Source: Gammaproteobacteria bacterium
Lineage (GTDB): Bacteria; Pseudomonadota; Gammaproteobacteria; Pseudomonadales; Azotimanducaceae
Direction of reading: 5' to 3'
Length of the DNA stretch: 6,306 nucleotides
Assembly: GCA_027295975.1 (NCBI GenBank)
Contig: JAPUJX010000460.1
Coordinates: 1-6,306, forward strand
Of the stretch, positions 1 through 5,429 are shown piece by piece. The translations under genes were made by a program, and so were the position numbers. The notes under the pieces were generated by a model. That model was given only the letters and a program-made list of their open reading frames with translations. It ran no database searches and was not told where the DNA came from. Position 1 is the first letter of the stretch. Every line of letters starts with the position of its first letter.

Positions 1-525
1 CCGCGGCTCGAGCGGCGTCGCCGTCGCTTCCGCTTTAGCGATGTCCTCGGGCAACTCGATGTGGCACGCTCCCGGCTTCTCGGTCCGCGCCAGCCGCACC
101 GCCTTGCGCACGATCTCGGGGATGTTGTCCGCGTGATAGACGGTCTGCGCCCACTTGGTGACGGGCTTGAACATCGAGACCACGTCCATCACCTGGTGGG
201 ACTCCTTGTGCAACCGGTGGGTTGCCCCCTGACCCGTCAACACGAGCATTGGCGCGCGGTCCATGTTCGCATCCGCCACACCCGTGATCAGGTTAGCGGC
301 TCCCGGGCCGAGAGTGCCCAGGCAACCTGCTGGATTTCCGGTCAACCGCCCGTATATCTCCGCCATGAATGAAGCGCCCTGTTCATGCCGGGTAAGCACG
401 AAACGAATCTTGTCGGACTGTTCCAGCGACATCATGAAGTCGGCATTCTCTTCACCCGGAACCCCAAAAATGTACTCGATACCCTCGGCCTCCAGGCACA
501 ACACGAACAAGTCGGACGCTTTCAT
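1..525 (-). CDS. Thiamine-diphosphate enzyme, acetolactate synthase large-subunit family (3' end cut by window edge)
   Basis: Seen: translating the minus strand from the ATG at 523-525 gives 175 residues with no stop before the window edge. The family is about 550 residues, so only the N-terminal Pyr domain is present. It opens MKASDLFVLCLEAEGIEYIF, followed by GVPGEEN (21-27). RHEQGASFMAE (46-56) carries the Glu (E48) that activates the thiazolium cofactor, and GPGAANLITG lies at 73-82. HKESHQ (106-111), PVTKW (121-125) and IELPEDIA (156-163) are typical of acetolactate synthase-like proteins. A purine-rich AGGGA sits 5 bases upstream of the start. Known: the family decarboxylates pyruvate or other 2-oxo acids and joins the product to an acceptor. 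It does not resemble sulfoacetaldehyde acetyltransferase (Xsc) at the N-terminus. It begins 34 bases after the aminotransferase stop, so it is probably co-transcribed. A catabolic role is inferred from context; a biosynthetic IlvB is less likely because no small subunit or ilvC is in view. Confidence 0.88.
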   Translation of the reverse strand, partial: MKASDLFVLCLEAEGIEYIFGVPGEENADFMMSLEQSDKIRFVLTRHEQGASFMAEIYGRLTGNPAGCLGTLGPGAANLITGVADANMDRAPMLVLTGQGATHRLHKESHQVMDVVSMFKPVTKWAQTVYHADNIPEIVRKAVRLARTEKPGACHIELPEDIAKAEATATPLEPR

Positions 526-559
526 TTTTTTCCCTGTCGAAAACCGCCAACCATACCCA

Positions 560-1948
560 TCACCGGGAAACCCAGCTGAGCGTTTCGTTCAATGCTGTTT
601 CGGCCTTGGCGAACAGCTCGTCCACTTGATCTGTGCTGATGATCAACGGAGGGCAGAAAGCCAACGTGTCACCCAGGGCGCGCAGGATGACGCCGTTGGC
701 TTCGCACCTGTTCATCAAATACGCACCGACGCCCCGATCGGCGTCAAACGGCTCTTTTGTCTCCTTGTCGGCAACCAGTTCAATGGCGCCGAGCAAACCA
801 ACACCGCGAGTGTCGCCCACCAGCGGGTGGTCGGCAAATTCGCGCAAACGGTTCTGAAAAAATTCTCCTACGGTAGCCGCGTGGGCAAAAACGCTGCGCT
901 CTTCCATGAGCTCGAGGTTTCTGAGCCCAACTGCCGCACAGACGGGATGACCCGAATAGGTGAACCCGTGACCAAACGTGCCTATCTCGCCGCTTGCCTC
1001 GACAAAAGGTTCATACATGAATTCCGGAATCAACACCGCGCTCAACGGCAGATAGGCGGAGGTTATCGCCTTGGCAAGGCTCATGGTTGTCGGCTCGATG
1101 TCGAACGTCTGGGCGCCAAACGCCTCGCCGGTGCGACCGAATCCACAGATCACCTCGTCGTCTATGAAGAAGATGTCGTACTTTCGGAGCACTTCCTGCA
1201 CTTTCCGGTAATAACCGGGCGGGGGGACGATGACACCACCGGCACCCATGACCGGTTCAGCGATGAACGCCGCGATGGTTTCCGGGCCTTCCTGAACGAT
1301 GAGCTGTTCCAGGTTGCCGACGATCCGGTCGACGAAATCCTGCTCCGTTTCCGACCCTCGCGCCTCGCGGTAGTAATACGGACAATCCGTGTGCAGAACC
1401 TGGGGAATCGGCAGATCAAAATGTTTGTGAAACGGTGTCAGGCCGGTAAGCGAGCCCGACGCGACGGTCACGCCGTGATAGCCGCGAAGGCGACTGATGA
1501 TCTTCTTTTTCTCGGGGCGGCCGATGGCGTTGTTGTAATACCACATGAGTTTGATCTGGGTATCGTTTGCGTCGCTGCCTGAAAGACCAAAAAACACCCG
1601 GCCGGCATCAAAAGGCACCATGGCTTTCAGTTTTTCCGCGAGCAGAATGCTCGGTTCGTTGGTTTTGCTACCGAAAAGTTGTGAGTAACTGAGTTTCTCG
1701 AGCTGCTTCGTCGCAGCCTCCACCAACTCCCGTTCGCCGTACCCCAATGCGGTACACCAAAGCCCGGCCATGCCTTCGAGATATTTTTTGCCGTGGTTGT
1801 CCCAGAGATACACGCCCTCGGCACGCTCGTGCACTACGGGACCCACCTCATGGTGCTGTTTCAGGTTCGTGGTGGGATGGAGCAGGTGCTGGAGATCCCT
1901 GGCTTCCAGAGATTCCGGTGGAAATTCGTTGTGCAGCGGATCTGCCAT
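560..1948 (-). CDS. Class III PLP-dependent aminotransferase (omega-amine/omega-amino acid:pyruvate type)
   Basis: Seen: 462 residues, a full-length fold-type I, class III aminotransferase. SGSDAND (123-129) is the PLP-phosphate loop and GYHGVT (156-161) carries the aromatic residue that stacks on the cofactor. IAEPVMGAGGV spans 229-239. DDEVICGFGRTG (263-274) contains Asp264, which pairs with the pyridine nitrogen. K293 in LAKAITSAYLP is the Schiff-base lysine. W64 and R423 (ILRALGD) match the active-site Trp and the carboxylate-binding Arg of Chromobacterium-type omega-transaminases. Known: close relatives move amino groups from putrescine, other amines, taurine or beta-alanine to pyruvate, giving an aldehyde and L-alanine. 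The donor here cannot be decided from sequence. The start is preceded by only a weak TGGGGT. The gene lies 135 bases downstream of ald and 34 bases upstream of the thiamine-diphosphate enzyme, which fits an operon whose alanine product is recycled by alanine dehydrogenase. It could equally be annotated SpuC-like or Tpa-like. Confidence 0.93.
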   Translation of the reverse strand: MADPLHNEFPPESLEARDLQHLLHPTTNLKQHHEVGPVVHERAEGVYLWDNHGKKYLEGMAGLWCTALGYGERELVEAATKQLEKLSYSQLFGSKTNEPSILLAEKLKAMVPFDAGRVFFGLSGSDANDTQIKLMWYYNNAIGRPEKKKIISRLRGYHGVTVASGSLTGLTPFHKHFDLPIPQVLHTDCPYYYREARGSETEQDFVDRIVGNLEQLIVQEGPETIAAFIAEPVMGAGGVIVPPPGYYRKVQEVLRKYDIFFIDDEVICGFGRTGEAFGAQTFDIEPTTMSLAKAITSAYLPLSAVLIPEFMYEPFVEASGEIGTFGHGFTYSGHPVCAAVGLRNLELMEERSVFAHAATVGEFFQNRLREFADHPLVGDTRGVGLLGAIELVADKETKEPFDADRGVGAYLMNRCEANGVILRALGDTLAFCPPLIISTDQVDELFAKAETALNETLSWVSR

Positions 1949-2083
1949 GATACGTACCCCAGTGACTTTACAGGTTCAGCCAACACGATAAGCTCACCCG
2001 ACCTTCACTGTCGAGGCGCGACGGTAGGGAATCTTCAACTCAATTTTCCGGGTGCTCCGGGTTCTCGAGAACTCCCCGAAGTC
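1949..2083 (-). other. 135-bp gap between ald and the aminotransferase, with a 12-bp perfect palindrome
   Basis: The gap holds no gene. GTTCTCGAGAAC at 2061-2072 is a perfect palindrome about 11 bases after the ald stop. On the minus strand it is flanked by GGGG and CCCGG, so a slightly longer stem with an A bulge is possible. No T-run follows it, so it is not a standard intrinsic terminator. It could act as an mRNA-processing or stability hairpin between ald and the downstream pair. I found no convincing -35/-10 pair for a separate aminotransferase promoter, but the gap is long enough to hold one. Confidence 0.35.
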
Positions 2084-3190
2084 TCAGGCAGCGCAGCGAA
2101 TGGGTACCGCCTCCACGCCCAGCGCCGTCGCCACCGACCCATGGCGTATTTTGCCCTGGTGAACGTTGAGACCCCTGGCAAAATGCCCGTTCGCCGCAAA
2201 CGCACCCCGCCAGCCCAGATTCGCCAACGCCCGAACGTACGGCAACGTGACGTTGTTCAGCGCAATTGTCGAGGTTCGCGCAACCGCTCCCGGCATGTTG
2301 GTCACACAGTAGTGAACCACCCCTTCCTCTACATAGGTGGGAGCGTCGTGAGTCGTTGGCCGGCTGGTTTCGAAACACCCCCCCTGATCGATGGAAATGT
2401 CCACCATGGCCGCACCCTCGAGCATGGCACCCACCATGTCCCTGGTCACCAGTTTCGGGGCGGCGGCGCCTGGAATGAGGACTGCGCCAATCACCAGATC
2501 GGCCTGTAGTACCTGCTCGCGAACGTTCTGATCACTCGCCATCAACACTTTCGCGCGTCCCTGGAAGTGGTTACCAAGCCAGGTCATGCGCGCAACGCTT
2601 TTGTCCAGAACGGTGACATCGGCCATCATGCCCACTGCGATGGTAGCCGCGTTGGTCCCCGCGATGCCGCCGCCGAGAATGACCACCTTACCTGGGGCAA
2701 CTCCCGATACGCCGCCAAGCAACGTGCCCCGTCCTCCGTTGGCTTTCTGGAGCGCATATGCGCCGACCTGTACCGACATCCGTCCAGCAACCTCGCTCAT
2801 CGGTGTGAGCAACGGCAAACCACCTTCGGCAGCAGTGACGGTTTCATAAGCGATTGCGGTGACGCCGGAATCCATGAGCGCTTCAGCCTGGGGGCGGTCG
2901 GCGGCGAGGTGCAGATAAGTGAACAACACCTGACCTTCCCCGAACCGTTCGCACTCTTCGAGTTGAGGCTCCTTGACCTTGACCACCAGTTCCGCGGCAA
3001 ATGTTTCTTCGACATTGCCGATGGTGGCTCCCGCGCCAACGTACTGGGCATCGTCAAAGCCGATGCCCGCACCTGCGCCCGACTCGACCACGACCTCATG
3101 GCCATTGGACGTCAGTTCATCCACGGACGCCGGGGACAGCCCCACGCGATACTCGTGAACCTTGATCTCTCTGGGCACTCCAATGCGCAT
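2084..3190 (-). CDS. ald: Alanine dehydrogenase (NAD-dependent)
   Basis: Function: reversible oxidation of L-alanine to pyruvate and ammonia with NAD+ in the cytoplasm. Seen: 368 residues from the ATG at 3188-3190, against about 371 for the family. The N-terminus MRIGVPREIK is typical. R15, K73 (KVKEP), H94 (FTYLHLAAD) and D268 (SIDQGGCFE) match the substrate-binding and catalytic residues of the Mycobacterium tuberculosis enzyme. The Rossmann loop GGGIAGTNAA lies at 173-182, and D196 at the end of the next strand favours NAD over NADP. MSEVAGR is at 131-137. Start choice: a strong AGGAGGT ends 6 bases before this ATG. An in-frame ATG at 3262 would add 24 unrelated residues read through the tandem repeats and is rejected. 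It is divergent from an Lrp/AsnC regulator and leads the aminotransferase and thiamine-diphosphate enzyme genes. Its likely role here is to regenerate pyruvate, the amino acceptor, and release ammonia. Confidence 0.96.
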   Translation of the reverse strand: MRIGVPREIKVHEYRVGLSPASVDELTSNGHEVVVESGAGAGIGFDDAQYVGAGATIGNVEETFAAELVVKVKEPQLEECERFGEGQVLFTYLHLAADRPQAEALMDSGVTAIAYETVTAAEGGLPLLTPMSEVAGRMSVQVGAYALQKANGGRGTLLGGVSGVAPGKVVILGGGIAGTNAATIAVGMMADVTVLDKSVARMTWLGNHFQGRAKVLMASDQNVREQVLQADLVIGAVLIPGAAAPKLVTRDMVGAMLEGAAMVDISIDQGGCFETSRPTTHDAPTYVEEGVVHYCVTNMPGAVARTSTIALNNVTLPYVRALANLGWRGAFAANGHFARGLNVHQGKIRHGSVATALGVEAVPIRCAA

Positions 3191-3196
3191 GACACC

Positions 3197-3203
3197 ACCT
3201 CCT
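3197..3203 (-). promoter_or_regulatory. Strong ribosome binding site of ald
   Basis: On the minus strand the sequence reads AGGAGGT shortly before the ATG at 3188-3190, with 6 bases between. It is a near-perfect complement to the 16S rRNA 3' end. It decides the ald start against the in-frame upstream ATG at 3262. It is by far the strongest such site in the window, suggesting high ald translation. Confidence 0.85.
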
Positions 3204-3205
3204 CT

Positions 3206-3238
3206 CAAGTTGATCCCAAGTTGATCCCAAGTTGATCC
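3206..3238. repeat. Three perfect tandem 11-bp repeats (CAAGTTGATCC)
   Basis: The unit CAAGTTGATCC occurs three times without a mismatch at 3206-3216, 3217-3227 and 3228-3238. Each unit carries one GATC (3212-3215, 3223-3226, 3234-3237), so the GATC sites are about one helical turn apart on the same DNA face. The array ends just before the ald ribosome binding site. Depending on the promoter it lies in the 5' untranslated leader of ald or across its transcription start. Eleven is not a multiple of three, which further argues that this DNA is not coding. Possible roles are a phased protein-binding array or a slippage-prone spacer. Confidence 0.9.
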
Positions 3239-3259
3239 GCAATTGTAGTTAATGCCTGA

Positions 3260-3272
3260 CAACAGTTTGTTG
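3260..3272. promoter_or_regulatory. 13-bp palindrome, candidate operator
   Basis: CAACAGTTTGTTG has perfect 5-bp arms (CAACA and TGTTG) around GTT, centred on 3266. It sits in the AT-rich middle of the divergent region, just upstream of the candidate ald -10. Short two-fold symmetric sites of this size are typical of dimeric Lrp/AsnC-family binding. Assignment to this regulator is inference, and arms this short can arise by chance. Confidence 0.35.
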
Positions 3273-3279
3273 CATTTTT

Positions 3280-3300
3280 GTATTGATTTTGGTCAAATAC
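3280..3300. promoter_or_regulatory. 21-bp imperfect AT-rich palindrome, candidate operator of the Lrp-type regulator
   Basis: The arms GTATTGA (3280-3286) and TCAAATAC (3293-3300) are inverted copies apart from one extra A in the right arm, around a T-rich centre. The outer five bases, GTATT and AATAC, match perfectly. The site covers the candidate -35 of the regulator gene, as expected for negative autoregulation, which is common in the Lrp/AsnC family. Its centre is 24 bp from that of the 13-bp palindrome, roughly two helical turns. Confidence 0.4.
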
Positions 3301-3326
3301 ACAAGATACAGGATCGTTATTAAGAT

Positions 3327-3806
3327 ATGGCGCAAGAAACATTCAAAATCGATCGAATAGACCGCGTAATTCTTCACGAGTTACAACAGAATGCCAAGAT
3401 GTCGAACCACGCGCTGGCGGAGCTGGCCAATCTGTCGGAATCCGCCTGTCTCAGACGTGTGCGCAGACTGGAGACTTCCGGGTGGATCCGAGGCCAGGTC
3501 TGCCTTGTGGATCAGTCCATGGCCGGTTACCCGGACAACGTATTCGTGCAGATAACCCTGACCAGCCAACAACAGGCTGATCTTGCCGCGTTCGAGGTTG
3601 CGGCCAAGGAGTTACCCGAGGTAATGGAGTGTTATCTGATGTCGGGGGACTCCGACTATCTACTGAGGGTCATCGTCAAGGATGCCAGAGATTACGAACG
3701 CATTCACAGTCAATATCTGACCCGGCTGCCCGGTGTGGACCGTGTCCATTCGAGTTTCGCCCTGCGCACCGTGACCAAAAAAACAGAGTTACCAATTCGG
3801 GGCTGA
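3327..3806 (+). CDS. Lrp/AsnC-family transcriptional regulator, probably controlling ald
   Basis: Seen: 159 residues, the usual family length. Residues 8-56 form the N-terminal winged helix-turn-helix. The first helix is IDRVILHELQQNAK, and the recognition helix is SESACLRRVRRLE (37-49). Residues 70-147 form the RAM ligand-binding/oligomerisation domain, with SGDSDYLLRV (106-115) as its characteristic effector-side loop and strand. Known: such proteins form dimers and octamers that wrap DNA and respond to amino acids. In mycobacteria the divergent Lrp-family AldR controls ald. Inferred: this protein senses an amino acid, perhaps alanine, and controls the divergent ald operon and itself through the 136-bp shared region. 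No clear Shine-Dalgarno sequence precedes the ATG (TTATTAAGAT), so its translation may be weak or leaderless. Its target and effector are not shown by sequence. Confidence 0.93.
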   Translation: MAQETFKIDRIDRVILHELQQNAKMSNHALAELANLSESACLRRVRRLETSGWIRGQVCLVDQSMAGYPDNVFVQITLTSQQQADLAAFEVAAKELPEVMECYLMSGDSDYLLRVIVKDARDYERIHSQYLTRLPGVDRVHSSFALRTVTKKTELPIRG

Positions 3807-3868
3807 TCAATCATGAGCGAGTTGGCAAATTGAGTGGCGTAGTAGCGTAAACACGTGACGTGCCGGAT

Positions 3869-4678
3869 TCAGATCAGATCTGCAGCGGTCAGGTCGAATT
3901 CGGCCATTAGCTCGTCGGCATAGGCAATGCGGCCGGTGAACTTCCGAGGGTCGCCGTACACCAGACGCAGGCACGCTTCCGCCATATGCTCAACCGGTGT
4001 CACCCGGTCTTTATTGGTATCGTTGATGAGTTTGTGATGCATCACGCCGGGGGTTGCAACCAAACCCGGAGAGATCACGTTGACCCCGATATTCTCGTCG
4101 AACATCTCCTGGGCGAGGCCGGTCGTGAACCTCTCCAATGCCGCTTTGCACATCCCGTATACGGTCCCACCGTGTCCCGTCAACGTCTTGTCAGGGTGCA
4201 GGGCTGCGTGTGAAGAGACGTTGAGGATCCAACCCTCCCCGCGCTCCCGCATACCGGGCAGAACAAGCTGGGTGAGCTCAAAAGGCGCCCAGACCTGAAC
4301 GTCCATCATTAACCGGAAGCGCTTTTCCGGAAAATCCGCCGCCGCTATGAAATAGGTAATCGCCGCATTGTTGACGAGTATGTCCACCCCACCGAATGCC
4401 TCCAGGGCCGCTTCAATCAACTGGTGACGGTCTTCGGATACAGCAAGGTCCGCGCGTACCGCGAGTGCCCGTCCACCGGCGTTGTTGATCCTTTCAACCG
4501 TATGGGTGATGGTTCCAGGCAGATAGTGATCCGATTCTTCAACGGTTCTGGCTGATGCCACAACCTTCGCTCCCTCCATCGCGTAACGTAAGGCGATAGC
4601 CTCACCAATGCCGCGGCTGGCTCCCGTAACCACCGCCACTTTTCCGCGCAACAGACCATCCGGATTTACTCCAGCCAT
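3869..4678 (-). CDS. Short-chain dehydrogenase/reductase (SDR), substrate unknown
   Basis: Seen: 269 residues from the ATG at 4676-4678, preceded by a purine-rich AGGGGGAG about 8 bases upstream. A longer in-frame start at 4756 would overlap the divergent gene and adds no domain, so it is rejected. The nucleotide loop TGASRGIG is at 18-25, NNAA (usually NNAG) at 103-106, the catalytic Ser at 155/156 in NVSSHAA, and YGMCK with Y174 and K178. The position of the usual catalytic Asn of the tetrad is Q128 (MDVQVWAP). R22 and the residues after the second strand (SART, 42-45) would suit NADP(H), but this is not certain. Known: classical SDRs oxidise or reduce alcohols, ketones or acyl groups. The gene stands alone: it converges on the regulator with a 62-bp gap and diverges from the TPR gene. 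No neighbour points to a substrate. Confidence 0.9.
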   Translation of the reverse strand: MAGVNPDGLLRGKVAVVTGASRGIGEAIALRYAMEGAKVVASARTVEESDHYLPGTITHTVERINNAGGRALAVRADLAVSEDRHQLIEAALEAFGGVDILVNNAAITYFIAAADFPEKRFRLMMDVQVWAPFELTQLVLPGMRERGEGWILNVSSHAALHPDKTLTGHGGTVYGMCKAALERFTTGLAQEMFDENIGVNVISPGLVATPGVMHHKLINDTNKDRVTPVEHMAEACLRLVYGDPRKFTGRIAYADELMAEFDLTAADLI

Positions 4679-4754
4679 CGTCACTTCTCCCCCTAAACAG
4701 TCAATATACCCGGTTGGATTCCTGAGCGCGCTGCCAACAGGTAAACTCGTGGTC
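4679..4754. promoter_or_regulatory. Short divergent promoter region between the SDR and TPR genes
   Basis: The 76-bp gap separates two outward-reading genes. On the minus strand TATATT (plus 4703-4708) lies about 25 bases before the SDR start and could be a -10, but no good -35 is 16-18 bp upstream of it. For the TPR gene I see no convincing promoter. AGGT at 4739-4742 is the only plausible ribosome-binding sequence on the plus strand. Confidence 0.3.
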
Positions 4755-5429
4755 ATGATATGGAGGTTGTCTTGTTTCTGGGGTTTTGTTCTGCTCGGCT
4801 GCTTCGCATCCGAAGAAATCCGCGCTGCCGAAGCGGGCGACCGATCATCCCAGGCAACGCCGCCGACGCGGGAATTCGAGTACCGCGATGGGGCCGATGA
4901 GCCTGCGATCGGTGCCGCGATCCGGTGTTATCAAACAGCACTGGAACGGGGCCGTGAGCTCGCAACATGTGACCAGGCCGTCGCCGAAGCATCGGACGAC
5001 CGGAACCGTGTTGCGGCTTATGCCAATCGCGCTCTGATATTGAGCAACCGGGACGATTTCGCGGCAGCATTGGCCGACATCGAACACGCAGTCGAGATTC
5101 TCCCCAACGTCCCTGCCCTGCTGATCAACCGCGGTAACCTGTTGTGGCGCATGCGCCGCTTTGATGAGGCATGGCAGAGTTATCAGGACGCAATTGATGA
5201 AAACACCAGCAGGTCGGCTCTCGCTCATTACAACCGGGTGTTCGTCCACCGGGTGCGCGGCGACATCGATCTTGCCACCCGCGATCTCGAGACCGCTCGA
5301 CGGTTGCTCGAGGTGGAAGCGCAATTCGAGCAGGAGACTCTGTTCAGAAGTAAACCCGAGGAATTCTCCGACCCAGGCCCGCCAGAATCTCGTAGGGGAC
5401 CGTATCCGCCCATCGTGCCACCTCGGTAA
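4755..5429 (+). CDS. Small exported TPR protein, probable lipoprotein
   Basis: Seen: 224 residues from the ATG at 4755. An in-frame GTG at 4749 lies 6 bases after AGGT and may be the true start, adding two residues. The N-terminus MIWRLSCFWGFVLLGC has a positive charge, a hydrophobic stretch and a lipobox-like VLLGC with Cys16, so a lipid-anchored periplasmic protein is likely. Cleavage after AEA near residue 27 by signal peptidase I is the alternative. Three tetratricopeptide-like helix pairs follow at about 86-119 (AYANRALILSNRDDFAAALA), 120-153 (LINRGNLLWRMRRFDEAW) and 155-188. Cys58 and Cys72 could form a disulfide. Residues 197-224 are Pro/Arg-rich (SRRGPYPPIVPPR) and are encoded by DNA antisense to alanine racemase. 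TPR domains are protein-binding scaffolds; the partner is unknown and I do not recognise a named gene. Confidence 0.78.
   Translation: MIWRLSCFWGFVLLGCFASEEIRAAEAGDRSSQATPPTREFEYRDGADEPAIGAAIRCYQTALERGRELATCDQAVAEASDDRNRVAAYANRALILSNRDDFAAALADIEHAVEILPNVPALLINRGNLLWRMRRFDEAWQSYQDAIDENTSRSALAHYNRVFVHRVRGDIDLATRDLETARRLLEVEAQFEQETLFRSKPEEFSDPGPPESRRGPYPPIVPPR

Larger units (their letters stand above)
3191..3326. promoter_or_regulatory. Divergent control region between ald and the Lrp/AsnC regulator
   Basis: This 136-bp region separates two genes transcribed away from each other, so it must hold both promoters. The half nearer the regulator is AT-rich. For ald (minus), TACAAT (plus 3242-3247) is a good -10 but has no good -35 at 17 bp, which would suit an activator-dependent promoter. 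For the regulator (plus), TTGATT at 3283-3288 and GATACA at 3305-3310, 16 bp apart, are a weak candidate pair. The region also contains the tandem repeats and two palindromes listed separately. The promoter elements are inference; the divergent layout is seen directly. Confidence 0.6.

Noticed and set aside
1..525. Assigning the partial thiamine-diphosphate enzyme as Xsc (sulfoacetaldehyde acetyltransferase)
   Set aside because: Tempting because of the aminotransferase and ald neighbours, but GVPGEEN, RHEQGASFMAE and HKESHQ are acetolactate synthase-like and the Xsc N-terminal pattern is absent.
263..1582. Long plus-strand open frame of 439 codons
   Set aside because: It is antisense to the aminotransferase and the thiamine-diphosphate enzyme, both with intact family motifs, and its translation shows no recognisable domain.
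1793..3235. Two plus-strand open frames (1793-2509 and 2567-3235) opposite ald
   Set aside because: They are shadows of the alanine dehydrogenase coding strand, Arg/His-rich with no domain and no ribosome binding site of note.
3191..3262. N-terminal extension of alanine dehydrogenase from the ATG at 3262
   Set aside because: The extra 24 residues are encoded by the tandem repeats and have no family match by eye. The strong AGGAGGT and the canonical MRIGVPREIK both support the start at 3190.
3807..3868. Bidirectional terminator between the convergent regulator and SDR genes
   Set aside because: The 62-bp gap has CACGTGACGTG (3852-3862), which is symmetric around one base and cannot form a proper loop, and no T-run follows. 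No intrinsic terminator is supported.
4679..4756. N-terminal extension of the SDR from 4756
   Set aside because: The extension precedes the normal SDR start without adding a domain and would overlap the divergent TPR start. A good ribosome binding site precedes the ATG at 4678.
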